From Aeromicrobium choanae (GTDB lineage Bacteria; Actinomycetota; Actinomycetes; Propionibacteriales; Nocardioidaceae): a stretch of 64,000 nt of DNA. A program made the position numbers and the translations under genes. Below the pieces are notes generated by a model. That model was not told where the DNA came from. It saw nothing but the letters and a program-made list of their open reading frames with translations, and ran no database searches. The stretch covers positions 3,100,001 through 3,164,000 of the forward strand of contig NZ_LT796768.1 of assembly GCF_900167475.1 (NCBI RefSeq), given 5' to 3'. Below, piece by piece: positions 1 through 8,160 of this stretch (position 1 is its first letter; each line of letters starts with the position of its first letter).

Positions 1-1
1 C

Positions 2-322
2 TCGATCGCGGGGATGCTGCGCGAGGACGTGCGCTGCTCGATGCCGCCGACGCCGGGACTGCAGATCGGCCGCGATGCGGTCGTGGGCGACTGGGTCGAG
101 AGCGGGTTCGAGAGCATGACGGGCCTGCGCGTCGTCGCCACCTCGGCCAACCGGCAGCCCGCCGTCGGGGCCTACCTGTGGCGGGAGCAGGAGAACGCCT
201 ACCTGCCCCTCACGGTCGACGTGCTGCGGATCGAGGGCGGGAAGATCAGCGAGATCCTCACGTTCCACGGTGACCAGTTCCCGCGGCTGGGACTGCCCGA
301 GCGTCTGGAGGCGGCGTCATGA
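2..322 (+). CDS. ECF sigma factor, SnoaL-tailed (C-terminal end only)
   Basis: This is the 3' end of a gene that starts before the window. The reading frame is open from base 2 to the TGA at 320-322. The visible ~106 residues read as a SnoaL/NTF2-like fold, with LREDVRCSMPPTPG near the start and a closing segment with ILTFHGDQFPRLGLPERL. This tail is typical of extracytoplasmic sigma factors of the SigX5/RpoE (TIGR02960-like) kind, where it modulates the sigma core. The sigma-2 and sigma-4 domains are outside the window, so the call rests on the tail. It overlaps the next gene by ATGA, implying translational coupling. A stand-alone SnoaL protein is the alternative. Confidence 0.7.
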   Translation, partial: SIAGMLREDVRCSMPPTPGLQIGRDAVVGDWVESGFESMTGLRVVATSANRQPAVGAYLWREQENAYLPLTVDVLRIEGGKISEILTFHGDQFPRLGLPERLEAAS

Positions 323-741
323 GCGGCGCCACGGAGGCCCGGATCGGCACCCGGCCCCGGCTCGGCAGGGTCACCGTCACCGGCGTCGGTGCCGCGGTCG
401 TGGCGGCGGCGGTCACCACGGCCTGCGCCGCGCTCGCGAAGGCGGCCGGCGTCGACTTCGAGGTCCCCGACGGGGGCGAGGCCATCCCCGTGGGCGGCTT
501 CGCCACGGTGACCGGGTTCTTCTCGCTCGTCGGCGTGGCCGTCGCGCTCGCACTCGGGCGCAGGAGCGCTCGCCCGGCGCAGCGGTTCCTGCAGGTGACG
601 CTGGCCCTGACCACGGCCTCGCTGGTCCCGCCGTTCCTCGCCGGAGGCAACGCGGCGACGACCGCCACCCTGGTCGGGCTACACCTCGTCGCCGCGGCCG
701 TGGTGATCCCGGTCGTGGCGCGGGCGCTCCGCACTCCGTGA
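319..741 (+). CDS. DUF6069-like four-helix membrane protein
   Basis: The 140-residue protein has about four hydrophobic segments (roughly residues 18-40, 57-78, 88-108 and 114-136) and no signal peptidase motif. It looks like a small integral membrane protein of the DUF6069 kind, which I recall as a frequent neighbour of SigX5-type sigma factors. The ATG at 319 overlaps the sigma factor stop, so the two genes are probably coupled. No catalytic residues are apparent and the function is unknown. Its last 63 bases overlap the 3' end of the convergent hydrolase gene. Confidence 0.75.
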   Translation: MSGATEARIGTRPRLGRVTVTGVGAAVVAAAVTTACAALAKAAGVDFEVPDGGEAIPVGGFATVTGFFSLVGVAVALALGRRSARPAQRFLQVTLALTTASLVPPFLAGGNAATTATLVGLHLVAAAVVIPVVARALRTP

Positions 742-1422
742 GAGCCACGCGCTGATCGCGGGCAGCACGAGATCGATGCGCCGCAGCATCCCGTCGTGGT
801 CGAGCCCCGGCACGACCTCGTACGGGATGCCGCGTGCGTCGAGGTCTCGCTCCAGCTGGACGGGGGAGAGGAGCGACGCCACCACGGCGTCCTCCTCGCC
901 CCACCAGGCGCGGAGCGGGCGGTCGAGGTCCGCCAGCGCGGCGCGGGGCAGCGAGGCGATGTCGTCCCAGAAGGCCTCGGCGGCCACCGGGTCGTAGGTC
1001 GCGAGGACCTCCTCCCACGCCTGCGGGTCCTGGCGCGCCGCGGCGTTGCGGGCCCGAGCACGATGGCCCATGCCGGTGAGGTCGGCGGTGAGCGGGAAGC
1101 CGCCGCAGGCCACCGCGGTGACGCGGGCACTGCTCCGGGCGAGCCGTGCGGCCATCACGCCGTTCATCGAGTACCCGAACGTGGCGTACGAGTCGATGCC
1201 GAGGTGGTCCAGCACCCGCTCGACGTCGCGCACGAAACCGCTCATGTCGTACGACCCCGGACGCTCGCTCGGCCCGAAGCCGCGCGGGGCCACGATCACC
1301 ACCCGGCACCGCTCCGTGAGGGCGGACAGGTCCATCGACGACCAGTCGACGTTCAGGCGCGGCACGACGACCGCGGGCCCCTCGCCCACCGAGGACCACC
1401 AGACCCCGTCGAGCTCGGCCAT
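679..1422 (-). CDS. Alpha/beta hydrolase
   Basis: The 247-residue protein has an alpha/beta hydrolase core. The nucleophile elbow is GYSMNG with Ser85, an oxyanion-region loop APRGFGPSERPG lies near residue 45, and a C-terminal GLDHDG supplies the likely catalytic His; the acid is probably the Asp of WWGEEDAVV. The substrate is unknown. The start is the ATG at 1422-1420, where similarity to hydrolases begins; the open frame extends further upstream but runs through the Rrf2 gene. It lies 5 bases downstream of the Rrf2 regulator on the same strand, so it is probably co-transcribed. Its 3' end overlaps the convergent membrane protein gene by 63 bp, which is unusually long. Confidence 0.85.
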   Translation of the reverse strand: MAELDGVWWSSVGEGPAVVVPRLNVDWSSMDLSALTERCRVVIVAPRGFGPSERPGSYDMSGFVRDVERVLDHLGIDSYATFGYSMNGVMAARLARSSARVTAVACGGFPLTADLTGMGHRARARNAAARQDPQAWEEVLATYDPVAAEAFWDDIASLPRAALADLDRPLRAWWGEEDAVVASLLSPVQLERDLDARGIPYEVVPGLDHDGMLRRIDLVLPAISAWLSRSAERPRHDRDHHGRGDEV

Positions 1423-1427
1423 GGGCC

Positions 1428-1904
1428 TCAGGGCATCCCGGCCATCGACGTGAGCGCCGCGTAGTCGTCGGCGTCGAAGCCCGCGTCCGTGAGGACGTCC
1501 TTCAGCGAGATCGCGTCGAGCCGCGCGACGATGGCGTCCGCCACGCGCCGGTCGAGGTCGGTCAGCACCCCCTGGATGCTGCCGCCGACGGCGCACGCCG
1601 GGTTCGGGCCGTGGATCCCGAGCACCGGATCGTCGCCCTGGAGCAGCTTCCAGACCTGCGCGAGCGTGACGGCTGCGGGGTCGGCGGCCAGCTCCCAGCC
1701 ACCGCGGGCGCCGGGGCGGGAGCGCACCAGCCCGCCGGCGCGGAGGGGGCCCAGGACCTTGCGCACGTGCACGGGGTTCACCGCGGTGCTGCCGGCCAGC
1801 TCCTCGGAGCCCACGGGCGCGACGCGACCCGCCGCCGCGCTGGCGGCGAGGTACGTCAGCACATGCACTGCCACCGCGAACTGGGTGTTGGTCGACCTGG
1901 CCAT
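1428..1904 (-). CDS. Rrf2-family transcriptional regulator
   Basis: The 158-residue protein has an Rrf2 winged helix: NTQFAVAVHVLTYLA, then VNPVHVRKVLGPLRAGGLVRSRPGARGGW as the recognition helix and wing. A single Cys in the middle region (NPACAVGG) does not make the three-cysteine Fe-S cluster of IscR/NsrR, so it is probably a cluster-free member like YwnA. It is divergent from the SDR gene at 1985, a common arrangement for Rrf2 proteins that control an NAD(P)H:quinone oxidoreductase. A CAAGAT box (1916-1911) lies 6 nt before the ATG, suggesting a leaderless transcript. It probably represses itself, the hydrolase and the SDR gene. Confidence 0.9.
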   Translation of the reverse strand: MARSTNTQFAVAVHVLTYLAASAAAGRVAPVGSEELAGSTAVNPVHVRKVLGPLRAGGLVRSRPGARGGWELAADPAAVTLAQVWKLLQGDDPVLGIHGPNPACAVGGSIQGVLTDLDRRVADAIVARLDAISLKDVLTDAGFDADDYAALTSMAGMP

Positions 1905-1932
1905 GCCCCCATCTTGTCATATCGCCATCGGC

Positions 1933-1970
1933 GTGACTACAGTTAGGAACTGTCATCACCGTAACTACAG
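1933..1970. promoter_or_regulatory. Candidate operator between the Rrf2 and SDR genes
   Basis: The divergent gap holds two near-identical direct copies, GTGACTACAG (1933-1942) and GTAACTACAG (1961-1970). Overlapping the first is the palindrome CAGTTAGGAACTG (1940-1952). Paired sites of this kind between a regulator and its divergent target are the usual place for autoregulatory binding. Rrf2 binding is inferred from position, not shown. Confidence 0.5.
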
Positions 1971-1984
1971 ATCGGGAAACCCCC

Positions 1985-2830
1985 ATGACCCTCGCCATCA
2001 CCGGTGCCTCCGGCCAGCTCGGCCGCCTCGTCGCCGATCAGCTCCTCGCCACCGTCGATCCCTCCGAGGTCGTGCTGCTCACGCGCGACCCCGCCAAGCT
2101 CTCGGACTACGCCGACCGCGGTGCGACCGTCCGCGCCGCCGACTTCGGCCAGCCGGAGGGACTCGTCGACGCGCTCGCGGGCGTGGAGCGGATGCTGCTG
2201 ATCTCCACCGACGTCGTCGGAGCCCGGCTCGACGGCCACCGCGCCGCCATCGAGGCCGCGGTGAAGGCCGGCGTGCGGCACGTCGCCTACACGTCGATCC
2301 CCGAGCCGACGGAGGACAACCCCTCGGGCGTCGTCCCCGACCACGCGGCCACTGAGGACGCGCTCCGCGAGAGCGGCCTGTCCTGGACGATGCTGCGCAA
2401 CAACCTCTACGCCGAGATGCAGGTCGGCACGGTCGAGCAGGCGGCCGCCAGCGGCCAGCTGTTCACCAACACCGGTGACGGCGGAGCCGCCTACGTCACC
2501 CGCGACGACGTCGCCGCCGTCGCGGTGGGCGTCCTGACTGGCGAGGGCCACGAGGGCCAGGCCTACGACGTGACCGGTCCCGCGGCCGTGACCGCCACCG
2601 ACCTGGCCGCGCTCGCCACGAAGCTCGCCGGACGCCCCATCGAGGTCATCAACGTCGACGACGAGGCCTACGAGGGAGGACTCGTCGCCGCCGGCGTGCC
2701 CGAGGCGTTCGCGCCGCTGCTCGTGTCGTTCGGCGCCTCGATCCGGCTCGGCAAGCTCGCCCGGGTCACCGACGTGGTCGAGCGGGTCGGTGGCCGCACG
2801 CCCACCGCCCTGGAGAGCCTGCTCTCCTGA
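1985..2830 (+). CDS. NmrA/QorB-like SDR, probable NAD(P)H:quinone oxidoreductase
   Basis: The 281-residue protein opens with the Rossmann nucleotide loop ITGASGQLGR (residues 4-13) and follows the atypical-SDR NmrA pattern, with a VRHVAYTSIP strand and SGLSWTMLRNNLYAEM where QorB-type proteins bind substrate. It lacks the classical YxxxK catalytic pair, as expected in this group. It probably reduces quinones or senses the NADP(H) state. It is divergent from an Rrf2 regulator with shared candidate operators. Its TGA ends at 2830, directly abutting the stop of the convergent GyrA-like gene. Confidence 0.87.
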   Translation: MTLAITGASGQLGRLVADQLLATVDPSEVVLLTRDPAKLSDYADRGATVRAADFGQPEGLVDALAGVERMLLISTDVVGARLDGHRAAIEAAVKAGVRHVAYTSIPEPTEDNPSGVVPDHAATEDALRESGLSWTMLRNNLYAEMQVGTVEQAAASGQLFTNTGDGGAAYVTRDDVAAVAVGVLTGEGHEGQAYDVTGPAAVTATDLAALATKLAGRPIEVINVDDEAYEGGLVAAGVPEAFAPLLVSFGASIRLGKLARVTDVVERVGGRTPTALESLLS

Positions 2831-3148
2831 TCAGGACCGACGGCGCTGCTGCTCCAGGGCGACGACCAGTTCGTCCTTCAGCTCGTCGAGCTGCTGGCTG
2901 AGCCGCTCTCTTTCGTGCTCGGAGGTCCGTCTCAGCTGGGTGTCCATCACGGCCTGTGCCTGGAGGTCGTCGAACCCCATCAGCTCGCGCAGTCGACGCC
3001 TGGCGTGCTGCTCCGACTTCGAGGAGTGGACCACGTCGGAGACCTCGGGCCACCGCTGCAAAGCGTCGTGGATGGGCTGCAGGACGTGCAGGCGTTCACG
3101 GATGAGGCGGACGTCGTCGTCTGAGTACTCGTATGCCTCGTCGTCCAT
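2831..3148 (-). CDS. Stand-alone GyrA/ParC tower-like small protein
   Basis: The 105-residue protein resembles the C-terminal part of the GyrA breakage-reunion domain (tower and coiled coil). It has RERLHVLQPIHDAL and PEVSDVVHSSKSEQHARRRL, and then GFDDLQAQAVMDTQLRR, close to the gyrase pattern IQAQAILDMQLRRL, followed by a charged coiled coil to the C-terminus. It lacks the catalytic Tyr, winged helix and beta-pinwheel, so it cannot be a topoisomerase subunit alone. It might bind gyrase or be a retained fragment. I chose the ATG at 3148-3146 because the residues before it in the open frame do not look conserved. It is convergent and abutting with the SDR gene. Confidence 0.72.
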   Translation of the reverse strand: MDDEAYEYSDDDVRLIRERLHVLQPIHDALQRWPEVSDVVHSSKSEQHARRRLRELMGFDDLQAQAVMDTQLRRTSEHERERLSQQLDELKDELVVALEQQRRRS

Positions 3149-3246
3149 GCGCGCATTCCATGGGCCGACGCGGGCGGAGGGTGTGTTCGCGCAATGGGCG
3201 CACCGGTCAGAATGGTCACGCCCCACGTGTTCGAAAGGTGATGCCG

Positions 3247-4374
3247 ATGCGCGCGCTCGTCCTCGATGCCGTCCGGGCCCGGCCGGAGATCCGTGAGGTC
3301 CCCGAGCCGGCGGCTCCGGACGGTGGAGTGGTGGTCCGCGTGGTCGCCACGGGCCTGTGCCGGAGCGACTGGCACGCGTGGGCCGGCCACGACGACGGCG
3401 TCGCGTTCCCCCACGTGCCGGGCCACGAGCTGGCGGGTGTGATCTCCGAGGTCGGGCCGGGCGTCACGCTCTGGCAGGTGGGCGACCGCGTCACGGTTCC
3501 GTTCGTCGCCGGCTGCGGCACCTGTGAGTGGTGCCTGGCCGGCGACGCGCAGGTCTGCCCCGACCAGCAGCAGCCCGGCTTCACCTACTGGGGCTCGTTC
3601 GCCGAGTACGTGGCGGTGCACGCCGCCGACGCCAACCTCGTGCGGATCCCCGAGTCGGTCGACTTCGCGACCGCGGCCAGCCTGGGCTGCCGTTTCGCGA
3701 CGGCCTACCGCGCGTTGGTCGGGCGCGCTCGCGTCGTCGAGGGCGAGTGGGTCACGGTGGTCGGCGCCGGGGGAGTGGGCCTGAGCTCGGTCATGATCGC
3801 CCGCGCGCTCGGCGCCCGCGTCATCGCCGTGGACCGCAACGCGGAGGCGCTCGCCGTCGCCGCCGACCTCGGCGCCGAGCACACGCTGCTCACGGAGTCG
3901 GGCCTCTCCGGGGCCCCTGACCCCGCGCCCGCCGCGACTTTTGTGTCAGCATTCGCCGCGGAAGCCGGGCGGGAGCCGAACCGCTTCACAAATGTGGCCC
4001 GGGCTGTCGCGGACCTCACCGGCGGCGGCAGTCACGTCGCGGTGGACGCAGTCGGGAGCGAGCAGACCTGCGCCGACGCGGTCCTCAGCCTCCGCCGTCG
4101 CGGCCGCCTCGCCCAGGTGGGCCTGCTCCCGGCCATCGAGGGCCACCCGCGCGTCCCGATGGAGCGCGTCATCGGCTGGGAGCTCGACCTCCTCGGGAGC
4201 CACGGCATGGCCGCCGCCGACTACCCGGGCATGATGGCGCTCATCGAGCAGGGCGCGCTCGAGCCGCAGCGCCTCATCGAGCGCACCATCGGCCTCGACG
4301 AGGCCGCGGCCCTGCTCCCGGTCTTCGACCGGGCGAAGCTCGCCGGCATGACGATCATCGACCCGAGGCGCTGA
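3247..4374 (+). CDS. Zinc-dependent alcohol dehydrogenase (MDR family)
   Basis: The 375-residue medium-chain dehydrogenase has a catalytic zinc site (GLCRSDWHAWAGH, PGHELAG), a structural zinc loop (GCGTCEWCLAGDAQVC) and an NAD-binding GAGGVGLS motif. It should oxidise or reduce an alcohol/aldehyde; the substrate is unknown. The start is ATG 3247, because AAAGG at 3234-3238 is well spaced for it; ATG 3241 is too close. Residues ~217-255 contain an extra segment rich in Pro/Ala that typical relatives lack, encoded by locally less GC-rich DNA (see findings). Its 3' end overlaps the convergent ABC ATPase by 20 bp. Confidence 0.88.
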   Translation: MRALVLDAVRARPEIREVPEPAAPDGGVVVRVVATGLCRSDWHAWAGHDDGVAFPHVPGHELAGVISEVGPGVTLWQVGDRVTVPFVAGCGTCEWCLAGDAQVCPDQQQPGFTYWGSFAEYVAVHAADANLVRIPESVDFATAASLGCRFATAYRALVGRARVVEGEWVTVVGAGGVGLSSVMIARALGARVIAVDRNAEALAVAADLGAEHTLLTESGLSGAPDPAPAATFVSAFAAEAGREPNRFTNVARAVADLTGGGSHVAVDAVGSEQTCADAVLSLRRRGRLAQVGLLPAIEGHPRVPMERVIGWELDLLGSHGMAAADYPGMMALIEQGALEPQRLIERTIGLDEAAALLPVFDRAKLAGMTIIDPRR

Positions 4375-5071
4375 CGGACGCGTCCTGCTCGAGGGGGCGC
4401 AGCCGTCCGTCGATCATCATGTGGGCACTGGTCAGACGAGGCAGGATCCGCTGGTCGTGCGTGACCAGGATCGTCGCCGTGTCGTGCTCGGCCGTGAGCC
4501 GCAGCAGCAGGTCGACGATCTGGGTGCCGCGTTCCTGGTCGAGCGCGCTGGTGGGCTCGTCGACGATCAGCACGGAGGGACGGTGCATCAGGGCGCGGGC
4601 GATGTTGACGCGCTGGCGTTGTCCACCCGAGAGCTGCGACGGTCGTTTGCCGGCGTCCCGGCTCAGGCCGACGGCCTCGAGGAGCTCGGCGGCTCGGTTC
4701 CTGGCCGCGTGCCGTGCGCCACGGCGCCGGCGGTCGGTCGTGAGCTCGTTCATCACGAGCAGCTGCTCGAAGGCGGTCAAGGAGGACAACAGGTTCGACT
4801 GCTGGAAGACCAGTCCCACTCGCGTGCGGCGGAGCTCGGCCCGCTCGGGCAGGGAGAGCCCGGATGCCTCGATGCCGTCGATGGTGACGGTGCCGCGGTC
4901 GGGCGTGGTCAGCGTGGAGGCGACGGCCAGCAGGCTGGACTTCCCGGATCCGGACGGGCCCGTGATGCCCACCGTGGATCCGGCCTCGACGTGCAGGCTG
5001 GCGTCGTCGATCGCGGTGACGCGGGATGTGCCGTCGGGGAAGGTCAGGGTGATGTGGGCGAGGTCGATCAT
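4355..5071 (-). CDS. ABC transporter ATP-binding protein, MacB/LolD-like
   Basis: The 238-residue ATPase has Walker A (GPSGSGKSS), a Q-loop (VFQQSNLL), the LSGGQRQR signature, Walker B (VLIVDEPTSALD) and an H-loop (LVTHDQ). The family is that of MacB/LolD/FtsE-type ATPases, which energise FtsX-like permeases to export lipids, peptides or drugs or to drive mechanotransmission. Its ATG overlaps the permease stop by ATGA, so permease and ATPase are translated together. The divergent two-component system suggests a signal-responsive exporter, possibly for antimicrobial resistance. Confidence 0.93.
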   Translation of the reverse strand: MIDLAHITLTFPDGTSRVTAIDDASLHVEAGSTVGITGPSGSGKSSLLAVASTLTTPDRGTVTIDGIEASGLSLPERAELRRTRVGLVFQQSNLLSSLTAFEQLLVMNELTTDRRRRGARHAARNRAAELLEAVGLSRDAGKRPSQLSGGQRQRVNIARALMHRPSVLIVDEPTSALDQERGTQIVDLLLRLTAEHDTATILVTHDQRILPRLTSAHMMIDGRLRPLEQDASVSASGR

Positions 5072-6135
5072 CGGTTGCTCCCGAGGGCGGTGAGGGGGTC
5101 GATCCGGGTGACGGATCGGGTGGCGAGCCCGGCGCCGGCGAGCCCGAGTGCGGTCATGATGAGCCCGGGCAGCAGCGTCGTCAGCGGACTCAGGATGAAG
5201 GGCAAGGCAGCGCCGGCCGCGGTGCCCAGCACAGCGGTCACCCCGATTCCCGTCGTCACGCCCAGGAGCAGGACGACGGCGGCCTGTCCCAAGGCGTCGA
5301 ACGTGAGCATGCGGTTCGTGGCGCCGAGCGCCTTGAGCACCGCGATGTCCGGTTGTCGCTGGATGCTCCACACGGTGAAGAACGCGCCGACGACCAGAGC
5401 CGAGATGCCGAAGAGCATCCCCACCATGAGCAGCAGTGATCCGATCTCGGACTTGAACGACCCGAGGGCCGTGAGCGAGGACAGCACTCCCGTGGACTCG
5501 GTGCCCGCGCCGGCGTCGGCAGCGCCGAAGTCGATCTCCGACCCGGAGACCGCCAGGACGGTGGCGAACGTCGCCGGCTCGCCGGGCCTTGCGGCGAGCT
5601 CCTGCCAGTCCTCCAGCGCGAGGTTCGCCACCGGCAGGTGGGAGTACCAGGACGCGTCCCGCGTGGCGTCGACGACGAAGGTCCGGTCGGCGATCCGGAC
5701 CGGATCCCCGGCGTCGACGCGCAACTCGTCCGCCGTCTCCGTGCCGAGGACGACGTGGCCGGGTCGAGGTGACGCCTCGCTGGATGAGGGCGGACCGCCA
5801 CCGAACAGTGCGACGGTCTCGTGCCGGTCGGCGGCCGAGACGCGTCCGGTGCTGATGCCCAGCGGGTGGACGGCGGTCACTCCGTCCTGGCGCGCCCAGT
5901 CGGCTGCCTGGGCCCGCGAGACCGCCGAGTCGGCGTAGGACGGCGCCTCGTCGTCCGAGGCCGCGAACACGATGCGGTCCGCGTCGAGCGACGTGATGGC
6001 CGAGACGTTCTGCTGGGCCAGCCCTCCGGTGAGTCCGGCCAGGAAGGTGACGAGGACGGTGATGAGGGTGACGACGACCGCGATGAGCGCGAATCGCCCC
6101 TTGGCCACTTTCAGGTCGCGCCAGGCGACGAACAT
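5068..6135 (-). CDS. FtsX-like ABC transporter permease
   Basis: The 355-residue membrane protein has one N-terminal transmembrane helix (about residues 15-37), a large extracytoplasmic domain (about 38-230) and three C-terminal helices, the MacB/FtsX layout. The mid-region IQRQPDIAVLKALGATNRML is the conserved cytoplasmic coupling segment of this family. The start is the ATG at 6135-6133, preceded by GAAGGA at optimal distance; upstream residues in the open frame are not hydrophobic or conserved. It pairs with the ATPase gene by a 4-base overlap. The substrate cannot be read from sequence. Confidence 0.9.
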   Translation of the reverse strand: MFVAWRDLKVAKGRFALIAVVVTLITVLVTFLAGLTGGLAQQNVSAITSLDADRIVFAASDDEAPSYADSAVSRAQAADWARQDGVTAVHPLGISTGRVSAADRHETVALFGGGPPSSSEASPRPGHVVLGTETADELRVDAGDPVRIADRTFVVDATRDASWYSHLPVANLALEDWQELAARPGEPATFATVLAVSGSEIDFGAADAGAGTESTGVLSSLTALGSFKSEIGSLLLMVGMLFGISALVVGAFFTVWSIQRQPDIAVLKALGATNRMLTFDALGQAAVVLLLGVTTGIGVTAVLGTAAGAALPFILSPLTTLLPGLIMTALGLAGAGLATRSVTRIDPLTALGSNR

Positions 6136-6301
6136 GGGAGTCCTTCGAGATCGGGTGCGCACGATCCTGATGACCGGTGCGTCTCCTCCACCGTCGCTCG
6201 ATTCCGGCGCTGCGCCATCGTGCACCCGAACGCTTTCCGACCGACGAAGGAACGACCAGGATTTACACCTTTCGGACGACGGAACGGCCCTGCGCCGGTC
6301 C

Positions 6302-6307
6302 TAGACT
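6302..6307 (+). promoter_or_regulatory. Likely -10 box TAGACT of the histidine kinase gene
   Basis: TAGACT lies 17 nt before the GTG at 6325. The same hexamer precedes several other genes in this window (fmt, pheS, the RluA-like gene). No clear -35 is seen. Confidence 0.45.
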
Positions 6308-6324
6308 GGATCGGTGATGCGGGT

Positions 6325-7518
6325 GTGAAGCGGGACGAAAGCAGTGGTCGGATCGGCCCGATCTCGACGTGGCTCTCGATGTCCCTGCACGCTCTCGTGG
6401 TCGCTCTGATCGCGATCCTGGTGCTCAACTCCACCGACGGCACCCTCGCGCACGGCGTCGCGGTGCTCTCGCTCTCGACGCTTTTCGCCGCCACGTACGT
6501 CCTCGGCGTCCTGCCGGACGGCGCGTTGCCCGAGCCCGGACGTCGGGGCACGTGGTGGATCGGAGCCCTGACCCTGGAGTGGCTCGCGCTGTTGTGGCTG
6601 AGCGTGGAGGCGACCTACTTGGTCTTCGCCCTGTTCTTCCTCTACCTGCGCCTGCTCGGCACGGTGCGGGGCATCGTCGCAGTGATCGGCACGACGTTGG
6701 TGGCGATCTGCGCCTTCGGGCTGCACCGGGGCTTCGACGTCGCCGGCATCGTCGGGCCGGTCCTGGGAGCGGGAGTCGCCATCGTGATCGGGCTGGGCTA
6801 CGAGGCCCTGAATCGCGAGGTCGCGCGACGGCAGCGGCTGATCGAGGAGCTGACGCGGACCCGTGACCAGCTGGCGGTCGCCGAGCACGCCGCCGGGGTG
6901 GTGGCCGAGCGCGAGCGGCTGGCGCGGGAGATCCACGACACCGTCTCGCAGTCCCTCTCGAGCGTCATCATGCTGCTGCACGCTGCGCAACGCAGCGGTC
7001 CCGGCACGGAGAAGGGCGGCGAGCGGCTGGAGCAGGCACGACAGGCGGCCACCGAGGCCTTGGCGGAGACCCGCGAGTTCATCCATGCCCTCGCCCCGCC
7101 GGCGTTGAGGAACGCCGGCATCGGGGATGCGCTGGTGCGCCTGGGAGCACGGACACGGGACACCACCGGTCTGCAGGTCGAGGTCGCCGTGCCGGAAGAC
7201 ACCGGCATCGTGCCCACGCCCGTGGAGACGGCACTCCTGCGGATCGCCCAGGGTGCGATCGCCAACGTGATCCAGCACGCGCACGCCACTCGGGTCGACC
7301 TGACCCTGACGCGGCTGGACGACGAGATCATCCTCGACATCGTCGACGCCGGCGTCGGGTTCGACCCGGCTCACCTCGGCACGCTCGGCGACGGCTCCAC
7401 GTCGTTCGGGCTGGCGGCGATGCAGGAGCGCGCCACCTCCCTCGGTGGGCGACTCGTCGTGGAGTCGCGTCCGGGGCACGGCACCAGCGTCGTGGCGAGC
7501 TTCGCGGTGGCCCCATGA
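6325..7518 (+). CDS. NarL-type sensor histidine kinase
   Basis: The 397-residue kinase has about five N-terminal transmembrane helices (to about residue 165), a coiled linker, a HisKA_3 dimerisation domain with phospho-acceptor His204 in EIHDTVSQSLSS, and a HATPase_c domain with an N-box-like AIANVIQHAHA and a G-box DAGVGFDP. It has no extracytoplasmic sensor domain, so it probably senses signals in the membrane, as in BceS/LiaS-like systems. Start GTG 6325 is inferred from hydrophobicity and the nearby TAGACT. It overlaps the response regulator by ATGA and is divergent from the ABC exporter, which it probably controls. Confidence 0.9.
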   Translation: MKRDESSGRIGPISTWLSMSLHALVVALIAILVLNSTDGTLAHGVAVLSLSTLFAATYVLGVLPDGALPEPGRRGTWWIGALTLEWLALLWLSVEATYLVFALFFLYLRLLGTVRGIVAVIGTTLVAICAFGLHRGFDVAGIVGPVLGAGVAIVIGLGYEALNREVARRQRLIEELTRTRDQLAVAEHAAGVVAERERLAREIHDTVSQSLSSVIMLLHAAQRSGPGTEKGGERLEQARQAATEALAETREFIHALAPPALRNAGIGDALVRLGARTRDTTGLQVEVAVPEDTGIVPTPVETALLRIAQGAIANVIQHAHATRVDLTLTRLDDEIILDIVDAGVGFDPAHLGTLGDGSTSFGLAAMQERATSLGGRLVVESRPGHGTSVVASFAVAP

Positions 7519-8144
7519 GCGTGCGCGTCCTCGTCGTCGACGACCACCCGCTCATGCGGGCCGCTCTCTCGGCCCTGTTCGAGACCGAGGGGACGATCGA
7601 GGTCGTCGCGGCCGTGGGCTCCACCTCGGAGGCACTCGACGAGGCCAGACGGAGTCATCCGGACGTCGTGCTGATGGACCTGCAGTTCAACCGCGTCTTC
7701 GAGGGTGCGCGGGCCACGCGCGAGATCCGCGAGCTGCCGGATCCGCCAGCGGTGCTCGTCCTGACGAACTTCGACACCGACGCGGACGTCATCGAGGCCA
7801 TCGAGGCGGGTGCCGCCGGATACCTGCTGAAGGACGCCGCTCCGGAGGAGATCACCGCGGCGATCCATGCCGCCGCCGCAGGGCAGACCGCGCTCTCACC
7901 CTCGGTCGCGACGCGCCTCCTCGCGCGGATGCAGCAGCCGCAGACGTCCCTGAGCGCGCGAGAGCTCGAGGTGCTCAGCCTGGTCGCCGCGGGGCACAGC
8001 AACACCGACATCGCCCGTCGGCTGCACCTGAGCGAGACCACCGTGAAGTCCCACCTGGCGCACATCTACCCGAAGCTGGGCGTGAACTCGCGCACTGCGG
8101 CGGTCGCCGAGGCACGCCGCAGGGGTGTCATCGGCCGCGCCTGA
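7515..8144 (+). CDS. NarL/LuxR-family response regulator
   Basis: The 209-residue regulator has a receiver domain with the acidic pair in VVDDHPLM, phospho-acceptor Asp55 in VLMDLQF and the Lys of LLKDAAP. A LuxR-type HTH follows (LSARELEVLSLVAAGHSN, then LSETTVKSHLAHI). It is coupled by ATGA to the histidine kinase gene. It probably activates or represses the divergent ABC exporter operon. Confidence 0.95.
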   Translation: MSVRVLVVDDHPLMRAALSALFETEGTIEVVAAVGSTSEALDEARRSHPDVVLMDLQFNRVFEGARATREIRELPDPPAVLVLTNFDTDADVIEAIEAGAAGYLLKDAAPEEITAAIHAAAAGQTALSPSVATRLLARMQQPQTSLSARELEVLSLVAAGHSNTDIARRLHLSETTVKSHLAHIYPKLGVNSRTAAVAEARRRGVIGRA

Positions 8145-8160
8145 TGAGAGGCTCGCTCCC

